From Halorubrum cibi (GTDB taxonomy: Archaea > Halobacteriota > Halobacteria > Halobacteriales > Haloferacaceae): DNA of 64,000 nucleotides. The position numbers and the translations under genes are program-made. The stretch's first letter is position 1; each line of letters starts with the position of its first letter. Shown here in pieces: positions 9,255 through 17,474 of the stretch. The stretch is taken from assembly GCF_900182635.1 (NCBI RefSeq), contig NZ_FXTD01000001.1, forward strand, positions 310,001 through 374,000, given 5' to 3'. The notes beneath the pieces are model-generated. The model saw nothing but the letters and a program-made list of their open reading frames with translations. It was not told the DNA's origin and searched no databases.

Positions 9255-9902
9255 ATGAGCCTGATCGCGTTCGACTTCGACGGCACGCTCTCCGACTCCG
9301 AGATGACGGTGTTGCTCGCGGAGCGCGCGGGCGTCGCCGACGAGGTCGCCGAGATCACGGAACGGGCGATGAACGACGAGATCAGTTACGCCGAGAGCCT
9401 CTACAGCCGGGCGGAGCTGCTCGCCGGCCTCGACGAGGCGGACGCGAACGAGGCGTACGACGCGGTCCGACTCCGACCCGGTGCGGCGCGGCTGATCGCC
9501 CGACTCCGCGAGGACGGCCACCACGTCGCGGTGCTCACGGGCGGCTTCGAGCGGGGCGTCGAGGCAGCGCTCGCCCGCGAGGACGTTGAGGCCGACACGA
9601 TCGTCGCCAACCGCCTGCCGATCGCGGACGGGAAGCTCACCGGCGAGGCGGAGGGGCCGCTCATCGAGGGAACGAAGGACGACGCGCTGGAGGACCTCGC
9701 CGCGGAGCTCGGGGTTCCGATGACCTCTACGGTCGCGATCGGCGACGGCGCGAACGACCTCCCGATGCTCGAGGTCGCGGGCCTCTCCGTCGGGTTCGTC
9801 CCGAAGCCGGCGGTCAGGCCGGTGTGCGACGCGGTGGTCGCCTCGATGTATCGCCTCGGGAAGGTACTCGAGGCACACGGCGTGCTGTCGGACACGGCGT
9901 GA
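9255..9902 (+). CDS. serB: Phosphoserine phosphatase SerB (HAD superfamily)
   Basis: The 215-aa HAD hydrolase has motif I DFDGTLSDSE (nucleophile Asp at about residue 7), a TGG motif II (VLTGGFERG) and motif IV IGDGANDLPM. This pattern is that of phosphoserine phosphatase, the last step of serine synthesis. The matching first-step enzyme SerA is encoded at 30423. A TATA-like GTTAAAG about 30 nt before the ATG indicates a leaderless transcript. A related HAD specificity cannot be excluded, but the motif spacing and length fit SerB. Confidence 0.85.
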   Translation: MSLIAFDFDGTLSDSEMTVLLAERAGVADEVAEITERAMNDEISYAESLYSRAELLAGLDEADANEAYDAVRLRPGAARLIARLREDGHHVAVLTGGFERGVEAALAREDVEADTIVANRLPIADGKLTGEAEGPLIEGTKDDALEDLAAELGVPMTSTVAIGDGANDLPMLEVAGLSVGFVPKPAVRPVCDAVVASMYRLGKVLEAHGVLSDTA

Positions 9903-9967
9903 GGGCGGCGTCGGCCCGCCGAATTCGACGTCGCTCGCGGATCCGTTCGGGATAATCGGAACCGATC

Positions 9968-9974
9968 GTTAATC
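9968..9974 (+). promoter_or_regulatory. TATA-like element before the crtY leader ORF
   Basis: GTTAATC is centred 27 nt upstream of an ATG at 9998 and 53 nt upstream of the crtY GTG. Haloarchaeal leaderless spacing would put the transcript start at the ATG of the mini-ORF rather than at crtY itself. Confidence 0.5.
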
Positions 9975-9997
9975 GGGGCCGGCTCGGACGTCACTCC

Positions 9998-10027
9998 ATG
10001 GCCGTCTCCGTTCGGGTGGTGCGGTGA
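9998..10027 (+). CDS. Leaderless 9-codon upstream ORF overlapping the crtY start
   Basis: ATG at 9998 opens a 9-residue frame (MAVSVRVVR) ending in TGA at 10025-10027. That TGA overlaps the crtY start codon GTG (10024-10026), forming GTGA. The ATG lies 27 nt after a TATA-like element, so it would be the first codon of a leaderless mRNA. This looks like a leader peptide coupling translation into crtY by termination-reinitiation. It is too short to judge by codon use, so the call rests on position and overlap alone. Confidence 0.45.
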   Translation: MAVSVRVVR

Positions 10028-10929
10028 TCTCCGCCCCGACGTACCTCCAGTTCCACCTCGTCTTCACCCTCCCCGCGCTCGCGGCGCTGTGGGCGATCAC
10101 GCCGCGGTACGAAGGACTTCGCCGCCGTCGATCGGCCGCGGGGATCGCGGTCCTCGTCGGCATCGCGTACGCGTACACGACGCCGTGGATCGCCCACATG
10201 ATCCGCCGTGGGGCGTGGTGGTACGCCGACGGCGCGGTGCTCGTCCGGGCGCTGTCGATCCCGCTCGGAGAGTACCTCTTCTTCGCGGTCCAGACCCTTC
10301 TCGTCGCGTTCGCGCTCCACCGGATCGGCTTCGATCCGAGCTTTCGGAACGGGGACTTCGACCGCCGCCCGCGGATCGCGGGCGTCCTCGTCGGGCTCGC
10401 CGCGCTTTTCGGCGGCCTGTGGCTCGTCTCGCTCGACGAGTCGTTTCTCTACCTCGGCGGACTCCTCGCGTGGGTCGGCCCCGTACTCGCGCTCCAGTGG
10501 GCCGTCGGCGGCGGCTACCTCGCCCGCGCGCCGCGGCCGTGGCTCGCGGCGACGTTCCTCCCCGCGGCGTACCTCTGGACCGTCGACCGGATCGCGATCG
10601 GGTTGGGTACCTGGCGGATATCCGCGGAGCTCACCACCGGCATGGCCGTTCTCGGACTCCCGATCGAGGAGATGGTCTTCTTCGCCGCCGCCGGGATGAT
10701 GGCGGCGAACGGGCTCGTCCTGTTCCAGTGGGTACTCGACTGGTACGACCGACGGGCGACGCTCCCGGAGGACCGCCACGACGACCCGATCGACCGGGCC
10801 CCCGTGCCGATCGGGTCGGTCGAACCGGTGGAGTCGGTCGAACCGGCCGAACCGATGGGGTCGGTCGAATCGGTCGAACTGGGCGAGCCGGCCGAACCGG
10901 GCGTCGATCCAGACCTCGTCGATGACTGA
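10024..10929 (+). CDS. crtY: Lycopene beta-cyclase (CrtY, fused CrtYc/CrtYd type)
   Basis: The 301-aa integral membrane enzyme cyclises lycopene to beta-carotene. Two repeated CrtYc/d-like halves are visible, each with a family PxE motif: PLGEYLFF near residues 80-87 and PIEEMVFF near residues 213-220. The first half begins with a typical YLQFHLVFTLPAL segment. The start is GTG. The final ~40 residues are a low-complexity tail of VEPVE/AEP-like repeats with many acidic residues. The stop overlaps the ATG of blh by 8 bp. Together they make retinal from lycopene, implying a rhodopsin gene outside the window. Confidence 0.9.
   Translation: MISAPTYLQFHLVFTLPALAALWAITPRYEGLRRRRSAAGIAVLVGIAYAYTTPWIAHMIRRGAWWYADGAVLVRALSIPLGEYLFFAVQTLLVAFALHRIGFDPSFRNGDFDRRPRIAGVLVGLAALFGGLWLVSLDESFLYLGGLLAWVGPVLALQWAVGGGYLARAPRPWLAATFLPAAYLWTVDRIAIGLGTWRISAELTTGMAVLGLPIEEMVFFAAAGMMAANGLVLFQWVLDWYDRRATLPEDRHDDPIDRAPVPIGSVEPVESVEPAEPMGSVESVELGEPAEPGVDPDLVDD
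10815..10912 (+). repeat. Imperfect repeats encoding the acidic CrtY tail
   Basis: Short imperfect units around GTCGGTCGAACCGG recur through this stretch and encode a run of VEP, AEP and VES residues at the CrtY C terminus. This looks like a slippage-grown cytosolic tail rather than part of the cyclase fold. Confidence 0.65.
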
Positions 10930-12034
10930 CTCGGAGAACGCCGAGCGCGCCGCGCGGTCGGTCGTCGACCGCTGGTTCGCACGCTGCCCCGCGCTCGCGC
11001 TGGCGGCGCTGCTCCCGTTCGGGGCGGTCACCCCCCTGTTTCCGGTCGAGCTCGGCGTCGCGACGTTCGCGCTCGGCACGCTCGTCGTCGGGATGGCCCA
11101 CGGCGCGGTCGATCACCTGGTGCCGCTTCGGGCGGCCGGGGGAGACGCGGGGGAAGACGGCGTGTCGCTCCGACGATCGGTGGCGGCCGTCTCGGTCGTG
11201 TACGCGCTCCTCGGCGGCGCGGTCGCCGTCGCGTTCTCTCTCGCGCCCGCCGTCGCGTTCGTCGGGTTCGTCGGGGTCACGTGGCTCCACTGGGGGCAGG
11301 GCGACGTGGCCGCGCTCGCCGTCGCCGGCGTCGAGCACCTCCCGACGTCGACCGAGCGGACGCTCGCCCTCGTCGTCCGCGGGGGGCTCCCGATGGCGGT
11401 TCCGCTGGTGAGTCACCCCGAGGAGTACCGACTGGTCGCGGAGCGGGTCGTCGGGCTGTTCGTCGCCGACTCGAGCGCCGCCTCCGCCGCCTCCGTCGCG
11501 TCCGCCGCGATCGACCCGCTCTTCGCACCGTCGACGCGGTTCGCCGTCGGCGCGGTCATGGTCGGCGCGACGCTGCTGTCCCTGGGACTCGGATACCGCC
11601 GCGTCCGGGCCGGCGCGGACCGGCGCGGGTGGCTCAGGGACCTCGGCGAGACGGCGCTGTTGTGGGCCTGGTTCCTGCTTGCCGCGCCCGTCTTCGCGAT
11701 CGGGGTCTACTTCGCCGCCTGGCACTCGCTGCGTCACGTCGGGCGGCTGTCGCTGATCGACCCGGTCGCTGCTTCGGACCTCGCGGACGGAATCGGAGGG
11801 ATCCGCGCCGCGCTCGCGCGGTTCGCCCGCGACGCCGCGCCACTCACCCTCGGCGGCTTCCTCGTCGTGGCCGGCGTGGCGCTCGCGGTCCCCTCGGACG
11901 TCGCCGACGCGGGAGACCTCCTCGCGGTCTCGCTCGTCGCCATCGCAGCGCTGACGCTCCCGCACGTCGCCGTCGTCGCGTGGCTCGACGTGAGAGAGGG
12001 GGTGTGGCGGCCGGGTTCGGTCGGAGAGGAGTGA
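10922..12034 (+). CDS. blh: Beta-carotene 15,15'-dioxygenase, Brp/Blh family
   Basis: The 370-aa membrane oxygenase cleaves beta-carotene to two retinal molecules. Iron-binding histidines of the family are visible in GMAHGAVDH (H60, H65), TWLHWGQGD (H123) and AAWHSLRHVGR (H268, H272). Several hydrophobic segments run through the protein. The gene overlaps crtY by 8 bp and is surely co-translated with it. An alanine/serine-rich insertion (around residues 183-197) lies in a loop. The next gene on the other strand converges 28 bp away. Confidence 0.9.
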   Translation: MTDSENAERAARSVVDRWFARCPALALAALLPFGAVTPLFPVELGVATFALGTLVVGMAHGAVDHLVPLRAAGGDAGEDGVSLRRSVAAVSVVYALLGGAVAVAFSLAPAVAFVGFVGVTWLHWGQGDVAALAVAGVEHLPTSTERTLALVVRGGLPMAVPLVSHPEEYRLVAERVVGLFVADSSAASAASVASAAIDPLFAPSTRFAVGAVMVGATLLSLGLGYRRVRAGADRRGWLRDLGETALLWAWFLLAAPVFAIGVYFAAWHSLRHVGRLSLIDPVAASDLADGIGGIRAALARFARDAAPLTLGGFLVVAGVALAVPSDVADAGDLLAVSLVAIAALTLPHVAVVAWLDVREGVWRPGSVGEE

Positions 12035-12062
12035 CACCACCGGAGCGGATCGGGCCGGTCCT

Positions 12063-12992
12063 TCAGTCCCACCCCGGCGTCGGCGGCGCGCCCGCGTCGT
12101 CCTCCAGTTCACGGACCAGCCGCTCGCGGGCGTCCGCGTCGAGAGCGACCCCCGTGCCGACGACGGATCCGCCGTCCCCGGCTCCGTCCTCTCCCGCCCC
12201 GCCGTCTCCGGCTCGGTCCGACCACTCGCGGATCGCCCGTCCCGCCCACGAGTCGGCCTCGCCGGCTCGAGCACGCGCGTCAGCCATGCGGTCGCGGTCG
12301 ACCGAGAGCGATCCGGGTCGCGACCCTGCGGCGGCCCCGACGAACCGGGCGCGGTCGGCGGCGGTCGTCTCCCCGTCGCGGACCCGCGCGACCGTGCCAG
12401 CGAGGTCGTCCGGGTCGGGATACGCGAAGACGGTCGATCCCAGCGCCTGCGGACCGAACGCCGGCGCGGGGAGGTCCGCCGGCGGCTCGTCGTCGAGGAG
12501 GCGCTCGCCGCCGCCGGCGGCCTCGACGCGCTCGCACTCGGTCTCGGCGTCGAGCGCGAGGTTGTGACCGGGGTACGCCGCGCAGGTCCGCGGGTACGCG
12601 TCGTCGTCGTGGATCCGACACTGGAGCGTGGCCGGGTCGAGGAAGACGCAGGAGTCGAGCCAGCGCGGGTCGTCGGTCCCGATCGGCGCGACCGGCTTCG
12701 GCGGTTTCCGCAGCCCGACCACGAACACCGGGCGGTCGCCGACCGCGGCGAGGTCGATCCCGTCGATACGGACGCGATCGTCGGCCTCCGCGGGCTCGAA
12801 GAGTCGCGGAGTCATCACGTCGCCGAGCCCGCGGTCGAGGAACTCGACCACCTCGTCGCGGGTGAGCGGCACGAGGTCGTAGGCGTCGTCGAGCGGCGGG
12901 CGGCGTCCGGCGCGGTCGGAGCCGGCGGCCTCGGGCGCGAGCGGTCGCCAGTCGACACAGCACCCGGCACACCCCTCACAGCGGAGGTCCAT
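12063..12992 (-). CDS. YkgJ-family cysteine-cluster protein
   Basis: The 309-aa protein starts MDLRCEGCAGCC, the CxxCxxCC signature of YkgJ-type (putative zinc or iron chelating) proteins. Further cysteines follow in LDSCVFL, LQCRIH and PRTCAAYPGHN, as expected for the family. The C-terminal third is a long acidic, Gly-rich stretch typical of haloarchaeal versions. I placed the start at 12992 rather than ten codons upstream, since the cluster normally sits at the N terminus and a TATA element (TTTATAAG) is about 34 nt upstream. The biochemical role of this family is not established. Confidence 0.8.
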   Translation of the reverse strand: MDLRCEGCAGCCVDWRPLAPEAAGSDRAGRRPPLDDAYDLVPLTRDEVVEFLDRGLGDVMTPRLFEPAEADDRVRIDGIDLAAVGDRPVFVVGLRKPPKPVAPIGTDDPRWLDSCVFLDPATLQCRIHDDDAYPRTCAAYPGHNLALDAETECERVEAAGGGERLLDDEPPADLPAPAFGPQALGSTVFAYPDPDDLAGTVARVRDGETTAADRARFVGAAAGSRPGSLSVDRDRMADARARAGEADSWAGRAIREWSDRAGDGGAGEDGAGDGGSVVGTGVALDADARERLVRELEDDAGAPPTPGWD

Positions 12993-13072
12993 GGAAATCG
13001 TGCGTGTGGATGGCTCGCACACTTATAAACGGGTCGGCCGGGTTTACGCCGGCGGGAACTCCCGAGCGCGGA

Positions 13073-13459
13073 TCAGTTGACCCCTTCGGAGATCCGCACC
13101 GCGCCGTTGATGATCTCGACGACGATCGTCTCGTTCGGGTCGTCGGAGACGCGAACCGTGGCCGTCTCCGACTCCGCGTCGTCGACGGTGGCCGTGACGG
13201 CGTACTCGCCGGCCGCGAGCAGGTTCACCGAGCTCCCCGACTGGTCGGAGAGCAGGTGGTACTCCGCGCGGTGACACACCTCGTCGTCGCGACGGATCGC
13301 GATCCGGACGTCGTGTTCGGTTCGACGGTCGTGGTTGCGGACGTGGAGGTCCTCGCTCTCGAGCCGCCAGCGGGTGCTGGCGTCGGTCGTCGACGCTGCG
13401 TGGAGGTAGTCCGACGGGGACGGTTGGACCATACGCGTCGGTTCGGTCGACGGCAGCAT
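13073..13459 (-). CDS. Hypothetical protein with beta-sandwich-like C terminus
   Basis: This 128-aa protein is not recognised. Its middle and end alternate short strands (LLAAGEYAVTATVDDAES, ETIVVEIINGAVRI), suggesting an Ig-like or carboxypeptidase-regulatory-like beta sandwich. No signal peptide or membrane segment is seen. Codon and residue composition are acidic and halophilic, supporting a real gene. A later start at 13432 (MVQPSPSDYL) is equally possible. It lies alone between the YkgJ and hisB genes. Confidence 0.6.
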   Translation of the reverse strand: MLPSTEPTRMVQPSPSDYLHAASTTDASTRWRLESEDLHVRNHDRRTEHDVRIAIRRDDEVCHRAEYHLLSDQSGSSVNLLAAGEYAVTATVDDAESETATVRVSDDPNETIVVEIINGAVRISEGVN

Positions 13460-13541
13460 GAGGGTCCCGATGGGTGAAACGCGCCTTTGAGCGACCGACG
13501 CGCTGCGAACGCGACACGCGAGCGGGGAGCGGAGCGAGACG

Positions 13542-14138
13542 CTACAGTTCGCCCTTCGTGCTCGGCGTGTCGCTCCGGCGGCCGTCGATCCGGGTCGCGT
13601 CGTCGAGCGCGCGCGCCAGCGCCTTGAACAGCGCCTCGACCTCGTGGTGGGCGTTCTCGCCCGTCTCGACCGCGGCGTGAAGGGTCAGCCCGGCGTTGTG
13701 GGCTAAAGAGAGCGCGAAGTGGTCGGCCATGACGCTCGTGAACTCCCCGACCCGTTCCTGGGAGAACTCGCCGGAGAAGTCGTAGTAGGGCCGGCCCGCC
13801 ACGTCGACGACGACGCTCGCGACCGCCTCGTCGAGGGGGACTCGGCGGTCGGCGTACCGCCGGATCCCGCGCTTGTCGCCGAGCGCCTCCTCGAACGCCT
13901 CGCCGAGACAGATCGCCACGTCCTCGACGGTGTGGTGGTCGTCGATGTGGGTGTCGCCGTCACAGCGGACGGTGAGATCGAAGAGGCCGTGTTTCGCGAA
14001 CGACTCGAGCATGTGGTCGTAAAAGCCGATCCCGGTGTCGACCTCGCTCTCCCCGTCGCCGTCGACCGCGAGAGTCAGATCGATCCTCGTCTCGGCCGTC
14101 TCTCGAGAGACGGCCGCGGTCCGGTCGTGATCGCCCAT
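13542..14138 (-). CDS. hisB: Imidazoleglycerol-phosphate dehydratase HisB
   Basis: This 198-aa enzyme dehydrates imidazole-glycerol phosphate in histidine synthesis. It shows the family metal-binding motifs: [14 protein letters not shown] near residue 40, [14 protein letters not shown] near residue 68, and a later [15 protein letters not shown]. There is no N-terminal HAD phosphatase, so it is the monofunctional type. A TATA-like CTTAAGAG about 25 nt upstream supports the ATG at 14138. hisA lies 3 kb away on the same strand with its own promoter, in keeping with the scattered his genes of haloarchaea. Confidence 0.95.
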   Translation of the reverse strand: MGDHDRTAAVSRETAETRIDLTLAVDGDGESEVDTGIGFYDHMLESFAKHGLFDLTVRCDGDTHIDDHHTVEDVAICLGEAFEEALGDKRGIRRYADRRVPLDEAVASVVVDVAGRPYYDFSGEFSQERVGEFTSVMADHFALSLAHNAGLTLHAAVETGENAHHEVEALFKALARALDDATRIDGRRSDTPSTKGEL

Positions 14139-14202
14139 ACCGGACCGTCGGCGGGGACTCTTAAGGCGGTTGCGGGTGGGTTCGACGCCGGACGGGTGCG
14201 CA

Positions 14203-14266
14203 CGGGAGTTCGGTGGGAGGTCGGTGGGACGGCGCGGGAGTTCGGTGGGAGGTCGGTGGGACGGCG
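14203..14266. repeat. Two perfect tandem 32-bp repeats
   Basis: Two identical, directly adjacent 32-bp units (14203-14234 and 14235-14266) lie upstream of the amino-acid permease gene and end 38 bp before its ATG. Each unit itself contains GGTGGGAGGTC and GGTGGGACGG, a near-repeat of about 11 bp. They sit immediately upstream of the likely core promoter (CTATTTGG near 14271), where activator sites would be. Confidence 0.9.
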
Positions 14267-14304
14267 GTGACTATTTGGCCCGCGCGGGAGTGGTTTCCGG
14301 TGGC

Positions 14305-15792
14305 ATGACGGCTCCGAACGGTCCCGGCGGCTCCAGCGGGTCCGACGCTTCCGGCGTCGACGGCAACCCCGGTTCCACCGCCGGATCCGGACCTGTGGCC
14401 CCCGATCCGGCGTCCGGGGTCGCCGTTCCGGACGGACTCGCCGACGCCGTCGACGCCGACACCGGGGAGGGAGAGCTCGAACGGACGATCGGCCTCTCGG
14501 GCGGGCTCGCGATCGGGATCGGGACGATGATCGGCGCGGGGATCTTCGTGTTCCCCGGACTCGCGGCCGAGAACGCCGGTCCCGCCGCGTCGTTGTCGTT
14601 CGCGATCGGCGCGGTCGTCGCGCTGCTCGTGGCGCTGCCGACCTCCGAACTCGCGACGGCGATGCCGCGAAGCGGCGGCGGCTATTTCTTCATCTCGCGG
14701 GGGCTCGGCACCGCTCCCGGCGCAGTGGTCGGGCTCGGACTCTGGCTCGGACTCGTCTTCGCCTCGGCGTTCTACCTCGTCGGGCTCGGCAGTTACGCCG
14801 GGCAGGTGTTCCTCGAGGCCGGGATCGCGCTGCCCGTCGACCCGGCGGTTCCCCTCGGCGTCGCGTTCGGGGTCGGGCTCACGGCACTCAGTCTGTTCGG
14901 GACCGAGAACACCGCGTCACTCCAGAACGGGATCGTGGCGGTCTTACTCGTCATCCTCACGCTCTTCTTGAGCTACGGGGGTCTCGACGCGCTCGGCGTG
15001 TTCGGGTCGGAGCGCCTCCCCGAGCGCTTCTTCCCGCCCGGCGGACTGTTGCCGGTGCTCCAGACGGCGGCGCTCGTGTTCACCTCGTACCTCGGCTTCG
15101 CGCAGGTGGCGACCGTCGCGGGCGACATCAAGGACCCCTCGCGGAACCTCCCGCTGGCGATGGTCGCGTCCGTCCTCGTCGTGGGCGTGTTCTACGTCGT
15201 CACGGTCTTCGTCGCGACGAGCGCGTTCGGCAGCGCCCGCCTCGGCGAGTTCGGCGAGACCGCCATGGTCGAGGTCGCCCGCGAGTTCATGGGATTCCCC
15301 GGCGCGCTCGCCATCGTCGTCGCCGGGCTGTTGGCGACGTTCTCGAGCGCGAACGCGTCGATCCTCAGCACCTCGCGGGCGGTGTACGCCGTGAGTCGCG
15401 ATGACCTCATCCCCGCGGCCGCGAGCCGGATCAACCTCCAGTATGGGACGCCACACGTCGCCTTGGGGCTCGCCGGCGGACCGATCGTGGTCCTCGCCGC
15501 GACCGGGCAGGTGGAGCTGCTCGCGGAGGTCGCCTCGTTCCTCCATCTCGTGATGTACGGACTGATCTGCGTCGCGCTGATCCGGCTCCGGCGCGAGCAG
15601 CCCGACTGGTACGTGCCGTCGTTCCGCTGTCCGGCCGGGTTCGCGGTCGCGGGCTGCGGGGCGCTCGCGAGCTTCGCGCTCATCGCGTTCATGCAACCCG
15701 CGTCGATCGGGATCGGGATCGCCGTCATGATCGCGGCCTACGGCTGGTACCGGCACTACGCGACGGACGTCGAACTCAAAGGGAGGTTCTGA
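14305..15792 (+). CDS. APC-superfamily amino acid permease
   Basis: The 495-aa transporter has about 12 hydrophobic helices after a 50-residue Gly/Ser/Pro-rich cytosolic leader. The first helix carries the APC motif [16 protein letters not shown], which binds the amino-acid backbone. Substrate side-chain preference is not evident. The ATG at 14305 fits a TATA-like CTATTTGG about 30 nt upstream. The Usp-domain gene begins 1 bp after the stop, a common haloarchaeal pairing in which the Usp partner may control transport. Confidence 0.88.
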   Translation: MTAPNGPGGSSGSDASGVDGNPGSTAGSGPVAPDPASGVAVPDGLADAVDADTGEGELERTIGLSGGLAIGIGTMIGAGIFVFPGLAAENAGPAASLSFAIGAVVALLVALPTSELATAMPRSGGGYFFISRGLGTAPGAVVGLGLWLGLVFASAFYLVGLGSYAGQVFLEAGIALPVDPAVPLGVAFGVGLTALSLFGTENTASLQNGIVAVLLVILTLFLSYGGLDALGVFGSERLPERFFPPGGLLPVLQTAALVFTSYLGFAQVATVAGDIKDPSRNLPLAMVASVLVVGVFYVVTVFVATSAFGSARLGEFGETAMVEVAREFMGFPGALAIVVAGLLATFSSANASILSTSRAVYAVSRDDLIPAAASRINLQYGTPHVALGLAGGPIVVLAATGQVELLAEVASFLHLVMYGLICVALIRLRREQPDWYVPSFRCPAGFAVAGCGALASFALIAFMQPASIGIGIAVMIAAYGWYRHYATDVELKGRF

Positions 15793-15793
15793 G

Positions 15794-16555
15794 ATGACGG
15801 ACACGACACCACCGGACGACACGACGCGGACCGAGACCGACCGGCCCGCGGTGCTCGTCCCGCTGGCGGTGCTGGAGGGCCAGTCGCTCCCGACGGGCAC
15901 GCCGGACCTGCTCGCGAACGCCCGCGTCGTCCTGTTGGGCTATCACGTCATCCCCGAACAGACGGCCGCCGAACAGGCGAGAGCGCAGTTCGGCGAGACC
16001 GCGATGGCGAAGCTCGAGGCGTTCGCCGGCGCGCTGGCGAACGCCGGCGCGACCGTCGAGACGCGACTCGTGTTCACGCACGACGAGCGGACGACGATCG
16101 ACCGGCTCATCTACGAGCACGAGTGTCTCGCCGTGCTCGTTCCGAACGGCATCGAGCGCGTCGAGTCCGTCCTCGTCGCGCTCCGCGGGACGGTTGGCGT
16201 CGGGCGGAACACGTGCCTCGTCGCCGGCCTGTTCGCCGAGTCGGACGTGGATGTGACCTTATACCACGCCCTCAACGAGAGCGAGACGATCGCGGACGGG
16301 GAGTCGTTCCTGAACGGCGTGAGAGCCGACCTCGTCGAGCGCGGGATGGACCCCGAGAGGATCGAGGTCGTCGTCGAGGAGGCGGAGGCCGCCGTCGACG
16401 CGATCGCGCGCCACGGCGAGAGCCACGACGCGGTGGTCATGGGCGAGACGGACCCGTCGGTCACCACGTTCGTCTTCGGGATGCCCTCCGAGCAGGTGGC
16501 GGAGCGCTTCCTCGGCCCGGTGTTGGTCGTTCAACGGGAGCGGCCGGAGGAGTAG
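15794..16555 (+). CDS. Universal stress protein (UspA) domain protein
   Basis: The 253-aa cytosolic protein has a Usp-like fold. The N-terminal half (VLVPLAVLEGQSL to CLAVLVPNGIERV) and the C-terminal half (CLVAGLFAESDV to VVMGETDPSVTTFVFG) look like two tandem Usp units, the second ending in a degenerate G-x-G-type loop (VVMGETDPSV). It follows the amino-acid permease by one base. Standalone Usp proteins co-transcribed with APC permeases are thought to modulate them; that role here is inferred. Confidence 0.8.
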   Translation: MTDTTPPDDTTRTETDRPAVLVPLAVLEGQSLPTGTPDLLANARVVLLGYHVIPEQTAAEQARAQFGETAMAKLEAFAGALANAGATVETRLVFTHDERTTIDRLIYEHECLAVLVPNGIERVESVLVALRGTVGVGRNTCLVAGLFAESDVDVTLYHALNESETIADGESFLNGVRADLVERGMDPERIEVVVEEAEAAVDAIARHGESHDAVVMGETDPSVTTFVFGMPSEQVAERFLGPVLVVQRERPEE

Positions 16556-16586
16556 TCGGCGGGGAGCCGCCGCGCGCTCGACGCGA

Positions 16587-17327
16587 TCAGGCCTCGTCGG
16601 CCGCCGCCTGCGCTTCTCGCAGCGTGAACCGGCCCTCGTAGAGGGCGGTGCCGACGACGACGGCGGCCGCGCCGGCCTCCTTCAGCGCGACCACGTCGTC
16701 GACGCTCGCGACGCCGCCGGAGGCGATCACGGGGATATCGACCGCCTCGACCACGCTCGCGACCGCCTCGCGGTCGATCCCCTCCAACCGTCCCTCGACG
16801 TCCACGTTCGTGAAGAGGACCGCGCCCGCACCGAGTTCCTCGTAGCGCGCGGCGGCCTCGGCGGGGTCGAGGCCGGTCCCCTCCGTCCACCCCGAGACGA
16901 CGACCTCGCCCTCCTTCGCGTCGAGGCTGACGACGACGCTTCCGGGGTGCGTCTCGTCGATTTCGGCGACGATATCGGGATTCTCGACGGCCGCGGTGCC
17001 CACGATGACGCGGTCGATGCCGGCGTCCAACAGGCCGCGGGCGTCCTCGGCGGTCCGGATCCCGCCGCCGAGCTGGAGGCCGACCCCCTCGTCGACGGCG
17101 TCGACGACCGCCTCGATCGCGGCGGCGTTCTCGCGCTCGCCCTCGAACGCCCCGTCGAGGTCGACGAGATGGAGGATCTCGGCCCCCTCGTCGATCCAGC
17201 GCGACGCCGCCTCGACCGGGTCGCCGTAGCGTTTGCCCGTGCCGCGCTCGCCGCCGACGAGCTGGACGACGGAGCCGTCCTGGACGTCGACCGCGGGGAT
17301 CACCTCGAACTCGGAGAAGCCGCTCAT
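16587..17327 (-). CDS. hisA: Phosphoribosylformimino-AICAR phosphate isomerase HisA
   Basis: The 246-aa (beta/alpha)8 barrel isomerase catalyses the Amadori step of histidine synthesis. Conserved pieces are VIPAVDVQDG (Asp catalytic base near residue 13), VDLDGAF, LGGGIR, a second-half GWTEGTG and the phosphate-binding IASGGV and VGTALYEG loops. The start is the ATG at 17327, and TTTAAT on the minus strand is about 27 nt upstream. The frame stays open far upstream but that extension has no coding character. Confidence 0.95.
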   Translation of the reverse strand: MSGFSEFEVIPAVDVQDGSVVQLVGGERGTGKRYGDPVEAASRWIDEGAEILHLVDLDGAFEGERENAAAIEAVVDAVDEGVGLQLGGGIRTAEDARGLLDAGIDRVIVGTAAVENPDIVAEIDETHPGSVVVSLDAKEGEVVVSGWTEGTGLDPAEAAARYEELGAGAVLFTNVDVEGRLEGIDREAVASVVEAVDIPVIASGGVASVDDVVALKEAGAAAVVVGTALYEGRFTLREAQAAADEA

Positions 17328-17474
17328 GGAGGGTGAGACACACGGGTGTCGATTAAACGGGTCGGTCTCGGGCGGCGGCGACGGGAAGGGGACGGAGTCG
17401 TCGCGGCGGGGCCGGAACGGCGGCCGCCGCCGACACGGATCCCTTATGTAACCACCCGGTACAACAACCAAGTA

